Shown: piece after piece, positions 17,218 through 25,268 of the stretch | Layout of the letters: every line of letters starts with the position of its first letter | How positions within the stretch are numbered: position 1 is the first letter of the stretch | From: DAIDKA01 sp049792815 | Lineage (GTDB): Bacteria > Pseudomonadota > Gammaproteobacteria > Steroidobacterales > Steroidobacteraceae | DNA length: 64,000 bases | Assembly: GCA_049792815.1 (NCBI GenBank) | Contig: JBARBG010000030.1 | Coordinates: forward strand, 1-64,000 | Reading direction: 5' to 3' | The notes under the pieces: model-generated | Databases searched by the model: none | What the model was told of the DNA's origin: nothing | What the model saw: only the letters and a program-made list of their open reading frames with translations | Program-made: the position numbers and the translations under genes

Positions 17218-18066
17218 ATGACGAACGGCAATGCGATGATTCGCGGGACGATTGCGGCACTCCTGACGTGCCTGTGCTTCGCATCCGCGCAAGCGGCAGT
17301 AAATTCCAGGCAGCGCGTGCGCGCGTTCGCCGCGCTGCCGGACTGGACCGGCTTCTGGAACTGGAAGGAGGAATCCGCTGTACAGGGGGCAAACGGGGAC
17401 GTCGTTTTCGAGAAAATCCCGCAGCTGATGGCCAGAACGCAGCTGGCCACCCCACCTCCCTACAACGCCTCGTGGAACGCGCAATACAGTGCTCGCGTAG
17501 CGGCGCAGATCGCACTTCGATCAAGTGGGCGCGCCGACGAAACCTCCAAAGGCTGCTGGTTCGGATTTCCCGTGCAGATGGAGACATTGGACAACACGTT
17601 TCAGGTGATGATCACACCCGAGGAGACCATGATTGTCTTTGAGAGGCTGGCGGTGCGACACATCTACACCGACGGCCGGATGCATCCGCGCGAGGAAGAT
17701 CTGTGGCCTACGACGGAGGGAGACTCCATCGGGCACTGGGACGGCGACACGCTGGTTGTCGACACGGTCGCACGCAAGGCCGGCCCTATCGGATTCTTTG
17801 CCCCCGCCTCAGCACTGAGCGATCAGGCGCACTTCATCGAACGAATTCGCATGAACAAGGCTAATGAACTTGAAGACCAGATGACGATTGAGGACCCGGT
17901 TGCGTTCGTGCATCCGTGGCAGGTCACCATCGGATATGGCAGGGCGACCGGTGTCGACCGCTTTATCGGCTACGACTGTGAGAACGATCGCAATCCGATC
18001 GTGGGGGGCCAGTTGACGATTGCAGCGCCGTCGCCTGCTCCACCGGCAGCGCAACGAACGCGGTGA
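17218..18066 (+). CDS. Exported protein paired with DUF6152
   Basis: 282 residues. ATG 17218 follows ACGGAGA and opens a signal peptide (M-I-R-G-T-I-A-A-L-L-T-C-L-C-F-A-S-A-Q-A). The frame upstream to 17029 overlaps the DUF6152 gene and is not needed. Recurring features include D-W-T-G-F-W-N-W, Y-T-D-G-R-M-H-P, and G-D-S-I-G-H-W-D-G-D-T-L-V-V-D-T, known from uncharacterised proteobacterial exported proteins found beside DUF6152 genes. Enzymatic role unknown; a beta-rich periplasmic binding protein is plausible. Confidence 0.75.
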   Translation: MTNGNAMIRGTIAALLTCLCFASAQAAVNSRQRVRAFAALPDWTGFWNWKEESAVQGANGDVVFEKIPQLMARTQLATPPPYNASWNAQYSARVAAQIALRSSGRADETSKGCWFGFPVQMETLDNTFQVMITPEETMIVFERLAVRHIYTDGRMHPREEDLWPTTEGDSIGHWDGDTLVVDTVARKAGPIGFFAPASALSDQAHFIERIRMNKANELEDQMTIEDPVAFVHPWQVTIGYGRATGVDRFIGYDCENDRNPIVGGQLTIAAPSPAPPAAQRTR

Positions 18067-18120
18067 GCAGTGACTGAAAATAGGACTCACCGTCAGGCAT
18101 TTCGCTGATAGTTTGAGCGG

Positions 18121-18663
18121 ATGGCGCTCAACGCGACAATTTACAGCTTCGAGATCAACCTGAACGACCTGGATCGCAACATCTACCAAGCACTTGCGTT
18201 CCGGGTTGCCAAGCATCCTTCTGAGACTGACGCATACCTGATGACCAGGACACTGGCCTATTGCCTGGAGTATCGCGAGGGCCTGAGCTTCTCCAAGGGA
18301 GGGCTGTCCGACCCTGATGCGCCCGCACTGGCCGTGCATGACCTGACCGGCGCGCTACTGCGCTGGATCGAGGTCGGGTTGCCTGAGCCGGCCAGACTGC
18401 ATCGCGCGAGCAAGGCGTCGCCCGAGGTCGCGGTCTATGCACACAAACAGGTGGATTCACTGCTCGCGCGACTAAGTGCCGAGAAGGTCCATCGCGCCAA
18501 TGACATCCTGATCCATACCTTCGATCCAATGATGATTGCAGCACTCGCAGCCCGGCTGACCCGCCGAATGACCTTCGACCTGGTCATAACTGAACAGCAG
18601 CTCTATCTTTCGTTGGGCGAGGAGACGTTCAGTGGCAGCGTGGTGCGCCATGGCATCCCTTAG
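18121..18663 (+). CDS. YaeQ family protein
   Basis: 180 residues, full YaeQ length. The start M-A-L-x-A-T-I-Y-x-F, the R-x-V-A-x-H-P-S-E-T-x-x-Y-L-M-T-R stretch and the E-V-G-L-P-E-P-A-R-L-H-x-A strand are diagnostic. YaeQ has a PD-(D/E)XK nuclease-like fold, but its biological role is unsettled. It stands alone, followed by about 160 bases before the convergent toxin gene. Confidence 0.9.
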   Translation: MALNATIYSFEINLNDLDRNIYQALAFRVAKHPSETDAYLMTRTLAYCLEYREGLSFSKGGLSDPDAPALAVHDLTGALLRWIEVGLPEPARLHRASKASPEVAVYAHKQVDSLLARLSAEKVHRANDILIHTFDPMMIAALAARLTRRMTFDLVITEQQLYLSLGEETFSGSVVRHGIP

Positions 18664-18821
18664 CCGCGACGAACTCAAGCCCGCAAGACCCTGCAGAAAC
18701 CATGCGTCAAAGACTGCGGGCGGACCTGTGCGTGGCTCAGACGGGGCACGGCGTGCGGCTGCAGCGACGCCGGTGCACGCTGATCCCGAAATCCAAATTG
18801 GCGCGGGCCTTAGAACACTCG

Positions 18822-19217
18822 TTATTGTAGAAGCTCAATCATCGCCCGGTGCCCATGAGAGCGGGCGAGCCTCCCATCGCATGTCAGCAATGGCGCGTCC
18901 AAGGCCTCTGCTAGAGCAATATAAGCACCGTCATACGCCGTCATTGAATCGCGCAATTGCCACACTCTATGCAACAGCTCACGATGCGCCGCTCGTTCCA
19001 CGAGCAACCCGGTGTAGTCATCAAGCGCCTCCTGTGCCCGGGCTGCCGTGATTTCCTTGAGTTGGGTGAGCCGGCGCAGGACCTGGGCCACCTCCAGATC
19101 CAGTAGATGGGGTGCATATAGGCGCTCCTGTGGGGCAAGTGCTCGAAGCTCGACCTTCTCGCCGAGCGCCGTCCGGAGCGTGAGCTCGATAGCCGCCGAA
19201 GCATCTATAACGATCAA
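18822..19217 (-). CDS. vapC: VapC-like PIN-domain toxin
   Basis: 131 residues from a TTG at 19217 that overlaps the antitoxin stop as TTGA. No ATG or GTG lies closer to the first PIN strand. The acidic PIN residues are present: Asp in V-I-D-A-S-A-A-I-E, Glu in L-E-V-A-Q-V-L, Asp in Y-D-G-A-Y-I-A-L-A and Asp in L-T-C-D-G-R-L. PIN toxins cut RNA, often tRNA or rRNA, when not held by their antitoxin. A longer frame running through the antitoxin gene is not coding. Confidence 0.85.
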   Translation of the reverse strand: MIVIDASAAIELTLRTALGEKVELRALAPQERLYAPHLLDLEVAQVLRRLTQLKEITAARAQEALDDYTGLLVERAAHRELLHRVWQLRDSMTAYDGAYIALAEALDAPLLTCDGRLARSHGHRAMIELLQ

Positions 19218-19444
19218 CGGCTGTCGCGCTCCGTACGCACCAGTTCCGCCGCCGCAATCTTGCCCCGGTATGCCACGCGGCCTTTGAGGCGTTCGCGCAT
19301 CTCCTCCGGCGTCGGGTGCTCGGCGAGTTTGCGAGCCTCCCGGACCAGATAGTCGGAAAGCGATAGGCCGGCCAGTGCTGCGCGGACCTTCAATTGGCGA
19401 TGCAACGCTTCTGGGACGTTGCGTAGTTGGATCATCTTGGGCAT
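19214..19444 (-). CDS. VapB/FitA-like antitoxin
   Basis: 76 residues from ATG 19444. The N-terminal ribbon-helix-helix (M-I-Q-L-R-N-V-P-E-A-L-H-R-Q-L-K-V-R-A-A) is followed by A-G-L-S-L-S-D-Y-L and a C-terminal toxin-binding tail. It precedes and overlaps the PIN toxin gene, the standard antitoxin-first order. A perfect palindrome sits 15 bases upstream of its start, so autoregulation with the toxin is expected. Confidence 0.85.
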   Translation of the reverse strand: MPKMIQLRNVPEALHRQLKVRAALAGLSLSDYLVREARKLAEHPTPEEMRERLKGRVAYRGKIAAAELVRTERDSR

Positions 19445-19459
19445 GTGTAAATGATGGTA

Positions 19460-19476
19460 ACATGTGCAGCACATGT
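19460..19476. promoter_or_regulatory. Palindromic operator of the vapBC module
   Basis: A perfect inverted repeat with arms ACATGTGC and GCACATGT around a single A lies just upstream of the antitoxin start. The position and symmetry fit a ribbon-helix-helix dimer site used for autorepression. Confidence 0.7.
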
Positions 19477-19583
19477 CAAGGGCTGCCTTGGTCGCCTATT
19501 ACGCTGGTGCAAGATTAATTCCCATAAATCATGTGGTTGCTGGCATAGCAGCCCACTGAAGCTAATCGGAGCCAATGCGATCT

Positions 19584-20021
19584 TTAGGGACTGCCGCCGA
19601 CGTGGCCGCGCAAGTAAAGCCCGGCCCATGCGATAAATCCCATATAAACCGCGAACAGGATTGAACTGAACAGTGGGTCTTCAATCCGAATCTTGCTCGC
19701 CACCGCGCCGCCATAGAAACCGGTCAGGAGAACGGCGCCCAGGACAGCCGTCCGAGGAAGGGCGTATAGGATGGTGCAAAGCAGAGCAATGAGGCCAATG
19801 GGGCGAATCGCGGCCAGGGGATAGCCGATTTTCGTCGTTGCATCGATCACGTGAGTTTCGAGAGCCAGCTTTCCGGCAGCATCAAACAGCATGAATGCAA
19901 TCGTGAGGCTGCTAAGCACCCAACCGATGCGCGCATGCGATTTGCTGACTGCTGGAAGCCCACCAGCCGCTGACGCCGGCGTGACATCAGTGGTGGCGAC
20001 AAGAGGGCGAGCGGTCCTCAA
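19584..20021 (-). CDS. DoxX-like membrane protein
   Basis: 145 residues with four hydrophobic helices after a polar N-terminus. R-I-G-W-V-L-S-S-L, F-D-A-A-G-K-L and L-G-A-V-L-L-T-G-F-Y-G-G-A-V-A fit the DoxX-like family. Its role is unknown; relatives are linked to redox or quinone chemistry. The only start covering the whole frame is TTG 20021; GTG within W-V-L-S-S is the alternative and would drop about 30 residues. It lies downstream of, and on the same strand as, the P450 gene, 83 bases away. Confidence 0.7.
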   Translation of the reverse strand: MRTARPLVATTDVTPASAAGGLPAVSKSHARIGWVLSSLTIAFMLFDAAGKLALETHVIDATTKIGYPLAAIRPIGLIALLCTILYALPRTAVLGAVLLTGFYGGAVASKIRIEDPLFSSILFAVYMGFIAWAGLYLRGHVGGSP

Positions 20022-20104
20022 TGATCGGTACCTGGCGCAGGGGCGCGGCTGGTTTTGCGAACCACAACTGCTCCTCGACGGTTCGTTGACGACGACTCAT
20101 TAAT

Positions 20105-21307
20105 TCATCGAGGCCCCCGCACAGCCAGCGGCAGTGTGTCTAGGCCACGAATCGTGTTATTGAGCCGCCATGTGGGTTCGCCGGTAAGTTCGATCATTTC
20201 AACTTTGCGCGCAAGGGCCGTCAGCAGGCTCTCGGCTTCCAGGCGCGCGACCATCTGCCCCACACACGTGTGAATACCGTAGCCGAAGCCCACGTGACCC
20301 AGCGTCTTTCTACGAATATCGAATTTGTCTGGATCCTGCCATTTGCGGGGATCTCGGTTGGCGGCCGCGAGGAAGAGCAGAACTTTTTGACCCTCATCGA
20401 GACACACGCCGGCCACTTCGACGGGTTTGGTCGTCGTCCGGAAGAACGTTTGGACCGGAGCGGCATGGCGGATAACTTCCTCGAAGGCAGGCCGCACCAA
20501 TGCCAGATTTTCTCGCAGACGGAGCCACTGTTCGGGATTGCTGGCGAAACAGTGCAGAGCATTGCTGATCCCAAAGATCGTAGTATCCAATCCAGCGCTC
20601 AGTAACGAGCGCACGAGTAGTGCGGCCTCCTCCTGGGTCACATGACCCGCGTCGGCCTCAGCGTAGATTTGTGCACCAATGCCGTCGGTCGAAAGAACCT
20701 CGCGCCGGCACTGAGCGGTAATCCACGCGATCGCCGGTGCAACGCTGGCCATGGACTCCTCCAGCAGCTTGTTGTGTGGGCCGAAGGCGTTGAAAACCAT
20801 GTTGCCGTAAGGAAGCAGGTTCTCGCGCCCGTCGCGACGCAGTCCCACGGCATCGGGAAATACGCTGAACGGAAAAGCCTCTGCGAGCTGTTTGACTCCG
20901 TCAAAACGTCCGCAATGAAGGAGTTCATCGACCAGCCGCTGTGCCTCCTGATCGAAACCGGCACGAAGTTTTTCCAACGCCGGGCGCGACAGGATTCGCG
21001 ACAGTACAGCCCTTGTACGTGTGTGCGCGGGCGGATCGGCCTCCAGAATGAGGCTCGGCGGGCGCCAGGGTTGCTCCCGCTTGAAGTCTGCCAGACCCAC
21101 TCCGTGGCGCGAGCAGAATGTCTGCCAGTCGTTGAGAGCGGCGCTTACCTCAGTGTATCTGGCCATCGCCCAAATGCCGTAGCGGGCGAGCCAGACAACA
21201 GGGCCAGCGTCCCGCAACTGCTCATGAAAAGAATACGGACTAGTGAGAAATTCGGTCGAAAACGGATCGAGGTCCAGCTCCGGATAACCTTTTTCTATCG
21301 CTAACAT
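20105..21307 (-). CDS. Cytochrome P450, CYP199-like
   Basis: 400 residues, a soluble bacterial P450. The I-helix is S-A-G-L-D-T-T near 237-243, the K-helix E-x-x-R is Glu277-Arg280, and the heme loop F-G-Y-G-I-H-T-C-V-G-Q places the iron ligand at Cys348. The A-helix to B' region (G-V-G-L-A-D-F ... P-W-R-P-P-S-L-I-L-E-A-D-P-P-A-H) recalls the CYP199 group that oxidises para-substituted benzoates, but the subfamily is my judgement. No ferredoxin or reductase gene is adjacent, so electron partners are elsewhere. Confidence 0.85.
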   Translation of the reverse strand: MLAIEKGYPELDLDPFSTEFLTSPYSFHEQLRDAGPVVWLARYGIWAMARYTEVSAALNDWQTFCSRHGVGLADFKREQPWRPPSLILEADPPAHTRTRAVLSRILSRPALEKLRAGFDQEAQRLVDELLHCGRFDGVKQLAEAFPFSVFPDAVGLRRDGRENLLPYGNMVFNAFGPHNKLLEESMASVAPAIAWITAQCRREVLSTDGIGAQIYAEADAGHVTQEEAALLVRSLLSAGLDTTIFGISNALHCFASNPEQWLRLRENLALVRPAFEEVIRHAAPVQTFFRTTTKPVEVAGVCLDEGQKVLLFLAAANRDPRKWQDPDKFDIRRKTLGHVGFGYGIHTCVGQMVARLEAESLLTALARKVEMIELTGEPTWRLNNTIRGLDTLPLAVRGPR

Positions 21308-21736
21308 TGCGATTCAATAGGCTACTTGGTTTTCTCTAGCCGCAACAGTAGATGAAGAGCATCCGGCTGGACGAAACTATACGCCCATGCCGCCGCCTGG
21401 TCGGGCACGCCCACTGCGGGATTGTGCGAGGAGGATGGAGCGGGTGATGGGAATCGAATATATCGTGCCGGAGCCACCAACCCTTCCGAATCATAACGTT
21501 GCCAGCGCAAAGGGCGGTTGCGTGTCATTTTCGTGTGAAAAACACTGCCATCACAGCCAACGCCAGTCAATGCGGGCTTTGTTCGCCTTTCACCTGCGCG
21601 GCGGCCAGTCCGGCAAGGCGGAGGCACGGAAGCGCCAATCCTCGCATGGCTTCGCGGACCCTCGCTTGAGCGTATGCTGTTGCATGTAAGGTCAAGAACG
21701 GGATATGCATTCACGGGAAATGAATACTGACGGCGC
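21308..21736. other. Gene-free stretch with partial tRNA-Gly copy
   Basis: About 430 bases upstream of the P450 on one side and the protease-like gene on the other. Open frames here look non-coding: no signal, no motif, odd composition. The notable content is a 25-base copy of the 3' end of the nearby tRNA-Gly gene at 21434-21458. I see no integrase remnant. Confidence 0.6.
21434..21458 (-). repeat. att-like direct repeat, partial tRNA-Gly 3' end
   Basis: Twenty-five bases identical, in the same orientation, to 22787-22811. The copy covers the encoded CCA end, acceptor 3' strand and part of the T arm of tRNA-Gly. Identity stops sharply on both sides. This is the pattern left by site-specific integration into a tRNA 3' end. 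Confidence 0.7.
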
Positions 21737-22774
21737 ATGCGATCCCTGTGCTGCGGACTTGCGCCTGTGAACAAGGTCGGCGGGCTGCTTTCGATTGGGA
21801 TCTGCATCACTCTGGCGCCCTATGGCCAGGCCATATCTGCGTCGGTGATTCCCACTGTGTTCGAGGCGGGGCACATATTTGCAACGCCACAACTGGTCAA
21901 TGGATCAACGATTCGTCTCCTGGTGGATACCGGGGGCGGTGGTCCATGGACATATTGGCTGGGCCAATGGAGCCCTGCGACCCGCGCCCTGATCAAGCTG
22001 CCGCCGTGCAGGATAGGCGGTGATTCCGTGGAGCAGTTTCAACCGCCTTCGTTTTTGGGTCCCGCCATTCCGCCACCGATTGGCCCCTGCAAGGGAATCA
22101 CCATAGTGCCACCGGAAAATGGCGAGATTCTGCCATTCGATGGAATGTTGGGCGCGAACTACCTGGCCTCTCGCGGTACATGGACGTTCGACTACCCGGC
22201 ACAGCAACTCACTCTGGAAGGCCAGGACTGGAAACCAGACAGTAAGGCCCACCCCGCACGGCTTGGATTCGCCTCAACTTCATTTGGACTGCGTCGCGGA
22301 ATGGCGCGACTGACCATCTCTGTCGACGGTAAACCACTCGACATGCTCCTGGATACCGGAGCAACTGCCCACCCGACCGCCGAAACCCAGGCAGCCACCG
22401 GAGATCCTGTGGTGAACCACGAGGGAGTCACCAGTTACATCACGACATCAATGTTCGATCGCTGGCATCGAGACCATCCGGACTGGCTCGTCATCAACAT
22501 GGGTGACGATCTGTTCGGCCCACACCGGATCATGCGAGTCATCCGTGTCCCGCATATCGAATGGGCTGGTCTGAGGCTGGGCCCAGTGTGGTTTACCGAG
22601 CGGCGCGACTCCAACTTCCACGACATGATGGCCAGCATGATGGACCGGAAGCCTGAAGGGGCTCTCGGAGGCAACGTCTTCCGGCACCTGGTGCTGACGA
22701 TTGATTACCCGCGCAACACGGCCTGGATTACCTGCAAGGAAAACTCCTTCTGCAAGGCTGTCAAGGAACACTAG
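21737..22774 (+). CDS. Exported retropepsin-like aspartic protease
   Basis: 345 residues. The N-terminus has a signal-like hydrophobic stretch (G-G-L-L-S-I-G-I-C-I-T-L). Two Asp-Thr-Gly motifs lie in hydrophobic strands: L-L-V-D-T-G-G-G-G near residue 65 and M-L-L-D-T-G-A-T-A near residue 210, each followed by further beta-rich sequence. This suggests a two-lobed aspartyl protease fold within one chain. Activity is plausible because both Asp are intact. It is the only gene between the two tRNA-derived repeats and ends 14 bases before the tRNA. Confidence 0.72.
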   Translation: MRSLCCGLAPVNKVGGLLSIGICITLAPYGQAISASVIPTVFEAGHIFATPQLVNGSTIRLLVDTGGGGPWTYWLGQWSPATRALIKLPPCRIGGDSVEQFQPPSFLGPAIPPPIGPCKGITIVPPENGEILPFDGMLGANYLASRGTWTFDYPAQQLTLEGQDWKPDSKAHPARLGFASTSFGLRRGMARLTISVDGKPLDMLLDTGATAHPTAETQAATGDPVVNHEGVTSYITTSMFDRWHRDHPDWLVINMGDDLFGPHRIMRVIRVPHIEWAGLRLGPVWFTERRDSNFHDMMASMMDRKPEGALGGNVFRHLVLTIDYPRNTAWITCKENSFCKAVKEH

Positions 22775-22786
22775 CGTTACCGCGAA

Positions 22787-22811
22787 GATGGAGCGGGTGA
22801 TGGGAATCGAA
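22787..22811 (-). repeat. att-like direct repeat within tRNA-Gly
   Basis: The second copy of the 25-base repeat at 21434-21458, here forming the real 3' end of the tRNA-Gly gene. The two copies are 1,353 bases apart. Confidence 0.7.
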
Positions 22812-22862
22812 CCCACGTTAGCAGCTTGGGAAGCTGCAGTTCTACCATTGAACTACACCCGC
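22789..22862 (-). tRNA. tRNA-Gly (anticodon CCC)
   Basis: 74 bases including an encoded CCA. The acceptor stem GCGGGTG/CACCCGC pairs fully, with discriminator T. The D arm is GTTC...GAAC, the anticodon stem GCAGC/GCTGC closes loop TTCCCAA, and the T arm has loop TTCGATT. The variable loop has four bases. It reads GGG codons. Confidence 0.95.
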
Positions 22863-22917
22863 GGCGGAGCCTGATTTTATGCGCCTTGGTGCCTTCGAGG
22901 CAACCGCGGGAGCGCAA

Positions 22918-25254
22918 CTATAATGAGTGGCGCAGTTCCAGTAGCACGGTCAGCGGTGGCAGTGTCGCAACTTGCGGAATCACAAGACCATTGGCGTCGT
23001 GCTGTGCATAGCCGATGTAGCCGATGTCGCCCAGATTGGGCTTGACGTTCGTGAGGTTGCGGATATTCACGGACAGCTCGGTGTCGCCGCGCTGCAGACC
23101 AAAGCGCAAATTCACCAGCGGATAGGCCGGCCGGGTGGCCAGCGCTCCCGCACCGCCATTCAGCAGCGATATACTGTCGCCGGTATAACTGTACTCACCG
23201 GCCACGAAGCCCACGATCCCGCCGCGCAGCGCCCGGTGATAGATGGCGCCCGCAGTCGCAGTCCAGGTCGGAATGCCTGAGATGCGGGTGCCGGTGAGCA
23301 CTCCCGCATCCTCGAGTGCTCCAGGCTCGGTCACGGAGGTGTGCTCGTAGCCCGCGCCGAATCTGATGTCGAGGCCGGGTGCGAGATGGCCGACGACTTC
23401 GCTTTCCGCGCCGGATATCTGCGCGGCGTTGCCATTGAGTTCAAAGTACGCCCCACAGGGAAGGGCGACCTGTTGCTGTAGGTTGTTCCAGTCAATGTGA
23501 TAGGCGGCCATGGTGATCAGCACATCAGGGTCTGCGAGCTGCACTTTGGTTCCCGCCTCGAACGACCAAAGAGTATCCGACCTGATCATTGAGATCGCCT
23601 CGACGGGCAGGTTCGGAAGAGTGCAGAAAGGCGCGTACGGCTGTGCCCCGCCCGCCCGGAAACCCTTTGCGGCCGAGACATAGAACTCGGTCGTGTTGCT
23701 CGGCTGATAGGACACCACGTATTTTGGATCGAAGCCGCTTTGGCTGTTGTGCTGGGGGTCGCTCAGGGTCGGGCCCAGATTCAGATATCCGTCGGCGGTG
23801 TAGTCCGCATACTGACGCAGCCAGTACTGCCGTGCTCCCAATGTCAGGGTGAGTGGCTGGAAGACCTGGTAGTACAGCTCACCGAAAATGGACTCATCCT
23901 GCTGTGTTCCCGGATTCGACTGCGTCCACAGCAGATCATTGGGCGCCGGCCCCGTGATCGGATCCGCTTGTGTGGCCGCCACCAGTCCGTTCGCATAGAT
24001 CGGCGCTACGTCGAAACTGGTGCGCGCATCTGAATAGAAAACACCCACGGTGCCACTCAGCCGATGCAGGGGCGCGAACGACAGCCGCGTTTCGCTCGTC
24101 ACCTGTCGCTCAGAGTGCCTGCCGGTCCACAGATAGGGCTGCCCCGGCACTGCCGCTGCTCCGTAGAGCGCTGTCAGCACCTGCTGGGTACCGTAAGTGG
24201 AATCCTCGACATCCGCGGCACTTCGGTCGAAGAAGCTGCTCGAGGACACGACGGTCCACCCAGTGCCTTGGTAGGTCACTTCAAGCGCTGTCAGGGTCCA
24301 CTCGTCGGTGGCGCTGGGTTGCACGTCGAATGCGCGATCGAGCGTATACACGGGCCGGAACTGCGGCAGGGGCGCAAAGGCGGCCGGGAATCCGTTGTAT
24401 GTCTGTCGCTCCCCGAGCACGCGCAACTGCAGTTCCAGCCGATCAGTGGCACGCCACAGCGCGGTGATGCTGCCGCCGAAACTGGTGTCCGCGCCCTGAT
24501 TGCCGACTGGTGAGCGCGCGACATCGGCAAAGGGGTCGGTGGTCGCAGCACTGCTCGGCTGCGGATAGGTGCGCACCAGGTATCCGGTATCGTGATCACC
24601 GAATACAACCGCGCGAACCGCTAGTTCCCCGGGAATGAGGACCAGGTTGGCGATCGAGCTGGCACCGAGATCCGGGCCCGCGCCGCCCGCGGTACCGCCG
24701 GCGTCGGCGGCGAAATCAAGTGCATTGCCGTTCAAGGCCGGACGGTTGACGACCATGCGAACATTTCCGCCCAGTGCGCTCTCGCCATAAAGAGTGCCCT
24801 GTGGTCCTTTCAATATCTCGATGTCATGGATATCCAGAACCCGCGGATCGATGGAGTTCGGAACCGGGGTATCGTCGAGGTACAGGCCGGTCGCGCCGGC
24901 CGTCCCGAACAGGTTCTGGCCCGAAACACCGCGGATCGCGACGGTCCTGGCAGTGGTAAAACCGGTGGGTCCGCCACCAAAGGAATACGACAGATCCGGC
25001 GTCATCGCCGCATAGTCGTTGAACGAGTGTATGGCGAAATCCTCGAGCGTCTGCGCAGTGAACGTCGTCATCGCGGCAGGCACGGAGATTTCCGGCTCCT
25101 CACGCTTGCGCGCGCTGACGATGACGGTGAGGGTTTGCGGGGCAGCTGCGGTGGTGTCGGGAGCTTCCTGCGCCTGCAATGGCGCGCTAGTGCCGGACAG
25201 CAGCCACGCTGCCACCAGTGTCGGGACAACACCGGCGTACTTGCGGAATGACAT
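22918..25254 (-). CDS. TonB-dependent outer-membrane receptor
   Basis: 778 residues from ATG 25254, which opens a signal peptide (F-R-K-Y-A-G-V-V-P-T-L-V-A-A-W-L-L). The plug domain includes a TonB-box-like T-L-T-V-I-V-S-A-R-K-R-E-E and the family strand V-A-I-R-G-V-S-G-Q-N-L-F-G, then D-I-E-I-L-K-G-P-Q-G-T-L-Y-G. The barrel follows, with Y-x-V-S-A-A-K-G-F-R-A-G-G and a C-terminal aromatic strand. R-K-R-E-E with 'I-x-V-P-A-A-M-T-T-F' is typical of receptors for organic compounds or siderophores in sphingomonad/Steroidobacter-like organisms. The ligand is unknown. It starts downstream of the GGDEF-EAL gene on the same strand, 14 bases apart. Confidence 0.92.
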   Translation of the reverse strand: MSFRKYAGVVPTLVAAWLLSGTSAPLQAQEAPDTTAAAPQTLTVIVSARKREEPEISVPAAMTTFTAQTLEDFAIHSFNDYAAMTPDLSYSFGGGPTGFTTARTVAIRGVSGQNLFGTAGATGLYLDDTPVPNSIDPRVLDIHDIEILKGPQGTLYGESALGGNVRMVVNRPALNGNALDFAADAGGTAGGAGPDLGASSIANLVLIPGELAVRAVVFGDHDTGYLVRTYPQPSSAATTDPFADVARSPVGNQGADTSFGGSITALWRATDRLELQLRVLGERQTYNGFPAAFAPLPQFRPVYTLDRAFDVQPSATDEWTLTALEVTYQGTGWTVVSSSSFFDRSAADVEDSTYGTQQVLTALYGAAAVPGQPYLWTGRHSERQVTSETRLSFAPLHRLSGTVGVFYSDARTSFDVAPIYANGLVAATQADPITGPAPNDLLWTQSNPGTQQDESIFGELYYQVFQPLTLTLGARQYWLRQYADYTADGYLNLGPTLSDPQHNSQSGFDPKYVVSYQPSNTTEFYVSAAKGFRAGGAQPYAPFCTLPNLPVEAISMIRSDTLWSFEAGTKVQLADPDVLITMAAYHIDWNNLQQQVALPCGAYFELNGNAAQISGAESEVVGHLAPGLDIRFGAGYEHTSVTEPGALEDAGVLTGTRISGIPTWTATAGAIYHRALRGGIVGFVAGEYSYTGDSISLLNGGAGALATRPAYPLVNLRFGLQRGDTELSVNIRNLTNVKPNLGDIGYIGYAQHDANGLVIPQVATLPPLTVLLELRHSL

Positions 25255-25268
25255 CAGTCCCAGCCTCT

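Noticed and set aside
21322..21810. A 162-codon minus-strand open frame across the tRNA-like repeat
   Set aside because: No family motif, Arg/Pro/Ser-rich shadow composition, and it reads through the repeat and into the protease-like gene.
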